Source: JAKLIX01 sp964605655 (GTDB taxonomy: Bacteria > Bacteroidota > Bacteroidia > Bacteroidales > CAIXZF01). Taken from it: a stretch of 64,000 nt of DNA. Below, in pieces: positions 59,239 through 64,000 of this stretch. The stretch spans positions 124,001 to 188,000 of the forward strand of contig CAZSDK010000002.1 in assembly GCA_964605655.1 (NCBI GenBank), in the 5' to 3' direction. How positions within the stretch are numbered: position 1 is the first letter of the stretch; every line of letters begins with the position of its first letter. The notes beneath the pieces were generated by a model, which saw only the letters and a program-made list of their open reading frames with translations, did not search any database and was not told where the DNA came from. Position numbers and translations under genes: made by a program.

Positions 59239-60434
59239 AGGTATTATTCCTCTGTAATAAACCTCCCTATCCACCCCGGGACGGTGGTGCACTCGCCATG
59301 AATGCCCTGATCGAAGGTATGGCCGATGCGGGCCACCAGGTCCACGTCCTTGCCGTGAATGCCAGTAAGTACCACCTGTCATCAAACGATATCCCTGCCA
59401 GCTACCGGCAAAAAGTCAGCATTCAGCTGGTTTCTGTCGATTTGGACATTAAACCGGTCCCGGCCCTGATCTCGACAGCCCGCTCGGAATCCTATCACGT
59501 CAAGAGATTCAGGTCCGCTGCATTTGAAAAGAAGTTAACAGAAGAACTTAAAAAAGGTTTTGACATCGTTCAGCTGGAAACGATCTATCCGGGGGTATAT
59601 CTTGACACCATCAGGAAAAACAGCAAAGCAAAGATCATCCTGAGGGCACATAACATCGAACACCAGATCTGGGAACAGTATTCTGTTCACTCCATGAATC
59701 CGTTCAAGCGTTTCCTGTTGAAAAAGATGATCACCAAACTCAGAGACTTCGAACTTTCCCTGTTTTCTAAAGTGGATGGTATCGCCGCCATCACCGACAG
59801 GGAATCGAAGTTTGCAGAGCTCGCAACCTGCTCAGTCCCTGTAAAGACCATCCCTTTCGGCATCAACCCTGAAAAGTATCCCTTCATCGAGGCCCGCGGA
59901 TCCCTCAATTGTTTTCATATCGGTTCCATGGACTGGATGCCCAACCAGGAAGGAATCCGGTGGTTCCTTGACCATGTCTGGCCACTCGTTCTGGATCAAA
60001 AACCAGATGCTTCACTGGTGCTGGCGGGAAGAAACATGCCACCCTGGCTGTTGAACACTACGGCAAAGGGAGTCACTATTGCCGGTGAGGTCACGGATTC
60101 CTGGACCTTCATCTGCCAGAACGGTGTGATGGTGGTTCCTCTGCTTTCCGGCAGCGGGATCAGAATCAAGATCGTGGAAGGCATGCTGGCCGGTAAGACC
60201 GTCATCACCACCACCAAAGGGGCAGAAGGTATGGATTGCTCCGACGGTGAACATCTTCTCCTGGCCGACGACCCGCAAAAGTTCTCCTTTCAGATACTGA
60301 CCTGCCTGAATCAGCCACCACTGATGGAGGCTATTGGAGAGAAGGCAAGGACCTATGTGCTGAAAAAGCATGATAACCGCAGCATCATTCAGGATCTCGA
60401 GAATTTCTATGTCGAAGTGCTTAGTTATTCTTAA
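59235..60434 (+). CDS. Family 4 glycosyltransferase
   Basis: A 399-residue GT-B enzyme. The N-terminal donor/acceptor domain opens with VLFLCNKPPYPPRDGGALAM; the second domain has SMDWMPNQEGIRWFLDHVWP and the sugar-nucleotide-binding region VVPLLSGSGIRIKIVEGMLAGKTVITTTKGAEG, where E-G-M-L fits the E(x7)E region of GT4 enzymes. Its start overlaps the permease stop (ATGA) and a second GT4 gene lies 18 bp downstream. It probably adds a sugar to LPS, O-antigen or another surface glycan; donor and acceptor are unknown. Confidence 0.87.
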   Translation: MKVLFLCNKPPYPPRDGGALAMNALIEGMADAGHQVHVLAVNASKYHLSSNDIPASYRQKVSIQLVSVDLDIKPVPALISTARSESYHVKRFRSAAFEKKLTEELKKGFDIVQLETIYPGVYLDTIRKNSKAKIILRAHNIEHQIWEQYSVHSMNPFKRFLLKKMITKLRDFELSLFSKVDGIAAITDRESKFAELATCSVPVKTIPFGINPEKYPFIEARGSLNCFHIGSMDWMPNQEGIRWFLDHVWPLVLDQKPDASLVLAGRNMPPWLLNTTAKGVTIAGEVTDSWTFICQNGVMVVPLLSGSGIRIKIVEGMLAGKTVITTTKGAEGMDCSDGEHLLLADDPQKFSFQILTCLNQPPLMEAIGEKARTYVLKKHDNRSIIQDLENFYVEVLSYS

Positions 60435-60452
60435 GCTTACTATCTTAGACCG

Positions 60453-61619
60453 ATGATATTGTTCATGTTGTTACCGAGAGTTCCCTATCCCCTTGAAAAA
60501 GGAGACAAACTGCGTGCCTTTCACCAGCTCAGGATACTGTCGAGAAAACATGAGATCCATCTTTTTTGCCTGAATGACAGGCCGCTGCACCCGGATGCCA
60601 AGCTTAAACTGCAACCCTACTGTAAAAACCTGTACATCCATGACCTTACCAAAACAGGGATCCTATGGAACCTCATCAGGGCCTTGTTCATTGGAATCCC
60701 TTTTCAGTGCGGATATTTTTTCTCAGGAACCGCCAGACGGAAAATCCATGAGATCATCAATACCCTGAAACCGGATCACCTTTATTGCCAGTTAGCCAGA
60801 AGTGCAGAGTACCTAATGGACTTACCTTATAAGAAAACCATTGATTACCAGGATGTTTTCAGTAAAGGACTGGAAAGAAGGATGAATAAGGCTCCCTTTT
60901 TTCTTCGGTGGATATTCCGCTGGGAATATAAAAGAATGCTGCGGTACGAAAAGGAGATATTTGAAGCTTTCGACAACAAGACTATCATCGCAGCCTCTGA
61001 CAGGGACTTCATACCCCATCCCGACAGGTCAAAAATCAGGGTGGTATCCAATGGTGTCAACTTCGATTATTACCAGCCACAGTCATTTGATCCTGTTTAC
61101 GATCTCCTTTTTACAGGTAATATGGGTTATCCTCCCAACATTGACGGAGCCCGGTATCTTGCCAAAGAGATTCTTCCAAGGATTCATAAGTTAAGACCGG
61201 AAACCACCCTTCTGATCGCGGGTGCCCACCCCCATGCCTCTGTGAAATCTCTTCAAAATGAGAAAGTTACCATAGCAGGTTGGGTCAGAGATATGCGTGA
61301 TTGCTATTCTCAGTCCAGGGTGTTTATTGCACCCATGCGAATCGGCACCGGAATGCAGAACAAACTTCTGGAAGCCATGTCGATGGAGATGCCCTGCATC
61401 ACCAGCCCTCTGGCAAATAAAGCACTCAATGCCCAGGACGGAGTCGATATCCTGATCGGTAATTCCACTGAAGAATATGTCAAGCTGATCCTGGACATCC
61501 TGGATCACCCGGAGAAGGCAAGAACCCTGGGAATAAATGCTTCCAGGTTTGTCAGGGTTCATTTTGACTGGGAGAACTGCACCGCCGAACTCGACAACAT
61601 CATTTCATCTACATTGTAA
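60453..61619 (+). CDS. Family 4 glycosyltransferase
   Basis: A 388-residue GT-B enzyme with start LPRVPYPLEKGDKLRAFHQLRIL, C-terminal GNMGYPPNIDGARYLAKEILP, and the GT4 donor site APMRIGTGMQNKLLEAMSMEMPCITSP. It resembles exosortase-linked or polysaccharide glycosyltransferases of the Stp1 type, but this is only a resemblance. It shares the operon with the previous GT4 gene and the permease. Confidence 0.86.
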   Translation: MILFMLLPRVPYPLEKGDKLRAFHQLRILSRKHEIHLFCLNDRPLHPDAKLKLQPYCKNLYIHDLTKTGILWNLIRALFIGIPFQCGYFFSGTARRKIHEIINTLKPDHLYCQLARSAEYLMDLPYKKTIDYQDVFSKGLERRMNKAPFFLRWIFRWEYKRMLRYEKEIFEAFDNKTIIAASDRDFIPHPDRSKIRVVSNGVNFDYYQPQSFDPVYDLLFTGNMGYPPNIDGARYLAKEILPRIHKLRPETTLLIAGAHPHASVKSLQNEKVTIAGWVRDMRDCYSQSRVFIAPMRIGTGMQNKLLEAMSMEMPCITSPLANKALNAQDGVDILIGNSTEEYVKLILDILDHPEKARTLGINASRFVRVHFDWENCTAELDNIISSTL

Positions 61620-61635
61620 CGATAGGAATTTCAAT

Positions 61636-63315
61636 ATGTCAGACGATAAAAAGATCATCTTTTCAATGATTGGGGTGAACAAGATCTTCCCCCCTCACAA
61701 ACAGGTGTTGAAAGACATCTACCTCTCCTTTTACTATGGAGCTAAAATTGGAATCATCGGCTTGAACGGAAGCGGAAAATCGACCCTGCTGAAGATCATT
61801 GCCGGTGTAGAAAAATCTTTCCAGGGCCAGGTGGTGTTTTCTCCGGGATATTCGGTAGGGTACCTGGAGCAGGACCCATTGCTGGAGAATCAGAAAACGG
61901 TCAGGGAGATCGTGGAAGAAGGAGTAAAAGAGACCGTTGAACTGCTCAGGGAATATGAAGAAGTGAACAACCGTTTCTCAGAACCTCTTTCGGATGCAGA
62001 AATGGATAAACTGATACAACGTCAGGGGGAACTGACCGAGCTTCTGGAACAACATGATGCCTGGGAACTTGACAGCAAACTGGAAAGGGCCATGGATGCT
62101 TTGCGCTGTCCCGATGAGGATGCCCTGGTGGCGAACCTTTCAGGAGGAGAGAGAAGAAGGGTCGCCTTATGCCGTTTGTTGTTGCAGGAACCTGACATAC
62201 TGTTATTGGATGAGCCGACCAACCATCTGGATGCTGAATCGGTGCAATGGCTGGAACAACATCTCCAGCAATATAAAGGGACCGTGATCGCGGTAACACA
62301 TGACCGGTATTTTTTAGATAACGTGGCCGGCTGGATACTGGAATTAGACCGTGGCGAGGGTATCCCCTGGCAGGGTAACTACTCCTCCTGGCTCGACCAG
62401 AAGACACAGCGCCTGGCGATGGAAGAAAAAACCGAATCGCGAAGGAGGAAGACCCTGGAGAGGGAGCTGGAATGGGTGAGGATGTCACCCAAAGCCCGGC
62501 AGTCGAAAGGAAAGGCCAGACTCAGCGCTTATGAGCGCCTGCTCAATGAAGACAGCAAAGAAAAGGAAGAACGCCTGGAGATCTTCATTCCTAACGGGCC
62601 CCGACTGGGCAATGTGGTGATTGAAGCCCAGGGGGTGAGCAAATCCTTTGGAGACAAGATCTTGTTCGAGGATCTTACCTTCACCCTGCCTCCGAACGGC
62701 ATCGTCGGGGTCATAGGACCCAATGGAGCGGGAAAAACCACCCTGTTCCGGATGATCATCGGGTCCGAGATGGCCGACTCAGGAAGCTTCTCAACCGGTG
62801 AAACCGTGAAAGTGGGATATATCGATCAGAGTCACGCCTCCATTGATCCGGAAAAGACCGTGTACCAGGTGATCTCCGGCGAAAGTGAGATACTCACCAT
62901 GGGAGGCCGCAGCATGAATGCCAGGGCCTATGTGGCCAGGTTCAATTTCTCAGGTGCCGACCAGGAGAAAAAATGTGGTGTCCTCTCCGGCGGGGAGAGG
63001 AACAGGCTGCATCTTGCCCTCACCCTGAAGGAGGAAGCCAATGTTCTGCTCCTCGACGAACCTACCAACGATATTGATGTCAACACCCTCAGGGCACTGG
63101 AAGAAGGCCTGGACAATTTCGCCGGCTGCGCCGTCATCATCTCCCATGACCGTTGGTTCCTGGACCGCGTGGCCACCCATATCCTGGCTTTCGAAGGGAA
63201 CTCCTCTGTGTACTACTTTGAAGGCAGCTATTCCGACTATGAAGAGAACCGCAAAAAGAGGACAGGAGATACTTCTCCTCATAAAATCAGGTATAAAAAA
63301 CTGGTAAAAGACTGA
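61636..63315 (+). CDS. ettA: Energy-dependent translational throttle protein EttA (ABC-F)
   Basis: An ABC-F ATPase that binds the ribosomal E site and gates translation with the ATP/ADP ratio. The 559-residue protein starts at the ATG at 61636 (SDDKKIIFSMIGVNKIFPP); two ABC cassettes have GLNGSGKST and GPNGAGKT Walker A motifs, LSGGERRR and LSGGERNR signatures, and LLDEPTNHLDAESV / LLDEPTNDIDVNTL Walker B regions. The linker with SWLDQKTQRL and the arm region near residue 95-130 fit EttA (about 555 residues). It is 16 bp behind the GT4 gene. Confidence 0.94.
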   Translation: MSDDKKIIFSMIGVNKIFPPHKQVLKDIYLSFYYGAKIGIIGLNGSGKSTLLKIIAGVEKSFQGQVVFSPGYSVGYLEQDPLLENQKTVREIVEEGVKETVELLREYEEVNNRFSEPLSDAEMDKLIQRQGELTELLEQHDAWELDSKLERAMDALRCPDEDALVANLSGGERRRVALCRLLLQEPDILLLDEPTNHLDAESVQWLEQHLQQYKGTVIAVTHDRYFLDNVAGWILELDRGEGIPWQGNYSSWLDQKTQRLAMEEKTESRRRKTLERELEWVRMSPKARQSKGKARLSAYERLLNEDSKEKEERLEIFIPNGPRLGNVVIEAQGVSKSFGDKILFEDLTFTLPPNGIVGVIGPNGAGKTTLFRMIIGSEMADSGSFSTGETVKVGYIDQSHASIDPEKTVYQVISGESEILTMGGRSMNARAYVARFNFSGADQEKKCGVLSGGERNRLHLALTLKEEANVLLLDEPTNDIDVNTLRALEEGLDNFAGCAVIISHDRWFLDRVATHILAFEGNSSVYYFEGSYSDYEENRKKRTGDTSPHKIRYKKLVKD

Positions 63316-63368
63316 ACCTGGAACAACCAAACAAAATAATAATCCATCTATACCATAAAACGCCATCC

Positions 63369-64000
63369 TTGTCACAAAAACCATCCATACCCAAAGGCAC
63401 CCGCGACTTCTCCCCTGAGGAGATGGTCCGGAGAAACTACATTTTTGATACCATCCGAAGTGTTTTTACGAACTATGGCTATGCCCCCATCGAGACACCT
63501 GCCATGGAGAACCTTACCACCCTCCTGGGAAAGTATGGAGATGAAGGGGACAAGCTTTTATTCAGGATCCTCAACTCCGGTGATTTTCTGCAGTCTGCCA
63601 GGCTGTTTGATGAAGCCGGTAAGATGGATGAGAAGATCAGCTCGGCACATCTTGCTTCCCTGATCACGGAAAAAGGGCTGCGGTATGACCTGACGGTGCC
63701 TTTTGCCCGGTTTGTGGTACAAAGACGCAATGAGATCACCTTCCCGTTCAAACGCTATCAGATCCAACCTGTATGGAGGGCCGACAGGCCACAAAAAGGA
63801 CGTTACCGCGAATTCTACCAATGCGACGTGGATGTGATAGGCAGCAGTTCCCTGTTAAACGAGGTTGAACTCATACAGATCATCAGGGATGTTTTTTCCG
63901 CACTCCAGATTCCCATCCGCATTAAAGTCAACAACCGGAAGATCCTGGCAGGAATAGCGGAAGTGATAGGCGAACCCGGAAAATTCGGGATGATCACCAC
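63369..64000 (+). CDS. hisS: Histidyl-tRNA synthetase HisS (3' partial)
   Basis: Charges tRNA-His. The frame opens at TTG 63369 (SQKPSIPKGTRDFSPEEM) and runs to the window end with 210 residues visible of about 450. Class II motifs: YDLTVPFARFV (motif-2 approach), FKRYQIQPVWRADRPQKGRYREFYQCDVD, which is the HisS signature. No in-frame ATG lies upstream, so TTG is the best start. It is 53 bp behind ettA. It was not part of any complete reading frame because the 3' end is cut. Confidence 0.93.
   Translation, partial: MSQKPSIPKGTRDFSPEEMVRRNYIFDTIRSVFTNYGYAPIETPAMENLTTLLGKYGDEGDKLLFRILNSGDFLQSARLFDEAGKMDEKISSAHLASLITEKGLRYDLTVPFARFVVQRRNEITFPFKRYQIQPVWRADRPQKGRYREFYQCDVDVIGSSSLLNEVELIQIIRDVFSALQIPIRIKVNNRKILAGIAEVIGEPGKFGMIT

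Noticed and set aside
1..64000. tRNA, rRNA or riboswitch genes
   Set aside because: No cloverleaf, rRNA-like or known riboswitch sequence was recognised on either strand, although a covariance-model search was not possible.

Overview
The window is a 64 kb piece of a Bacteroidota chromosome, most likely an uncultured, Bacteroidales-like member assembled from a metagenome. Three things point to this. Eleven proteins carry type IX secretion system (T9SS) C-terminal sorting domains. Many genes have a TAnnTTTG -7 promoter box, and Shine-Dalgarno sites are nearly absent. Gene families typical of the phylum are present (DUF6089, DUF5686, DUF4296, the PspC/DUF5668 pair, a PorU-like C25 peptidase). 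A run of exactly 100 N flanked by identical 55-mers marks a scaffold join. Family names rest on reading motifs by eye, without database searches.

Layout. 1-11 kb: a BNR-repeat T9SS cargo protein (5' end cut off), futalosine-pathway menaquinone genes mqnD and mqnB, an MFS transporter, three consecutive secreted peptidases of different catalytic types (C10 cysteine, S1 serine, M43 metallo), each with a T9SS tail, then mqnE. 10.8-20.5 kb (minus strand): an envelope-assembly block in transcription order pdxJ, CBS-domain gene, nadK, three tandem DUF6089 (PorG-like) barrels, uppS, bamA and two ompH/skp genes. 20.5-30.3 kb: a palindromic intergenic repeat, an alpha/beta hydrolase, tatC, a pseudouridine synthase, a MuiA-like protein, a four-helix-bundle gene set among GAGCCT-type repeats (with the N gap), the DUF5668/PspC pair, and a coupled queA-mobA-membrane protein operon. 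30.3-38.9 kb: pssA, lptB, a DUF5686 barrel, kdsD, recQ, a membrane-anchored OmpH-like protein and a DUF4296 lipoprotein.

38.9-56.4 kb is a T9SS-rich region on the minus strand: a small lipoprotein, an exported thioredoxin-fold protein with a sorting tail, deoC, a ~1,700-residue PorU-like C25 peptidase, a large type-B-tail protein, three tandem paralogous BNR-type secreted proteins and a more distant fourth. 56.5-64 kb: a GNAT-like protein, then a plus-strand operon of an LptF/G permease, two GT4 glycosyltransferases, ettA and the 5' part of hisS.

The recurrent theme is building and loading the outer membrane. Undecaprenyl phosphate synthesis, BamA and periplasmic chaperones, LptB and LptF/G, KdsD and glycosyltransferases supply the membrane and lipopolysaccharide. 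DUF6089/PorG-like and C25 PorU-like proteins are candidate T9SS parts. The peptidases and BNR proteins are the cargo. The observations I rate highest are a possible ECF-transporter S-T fusion encoded in a queA-mobA operon, the tripled PorG-like genes, the repeat-flanked four-helix-bundle cassette and the tandem BNR family.
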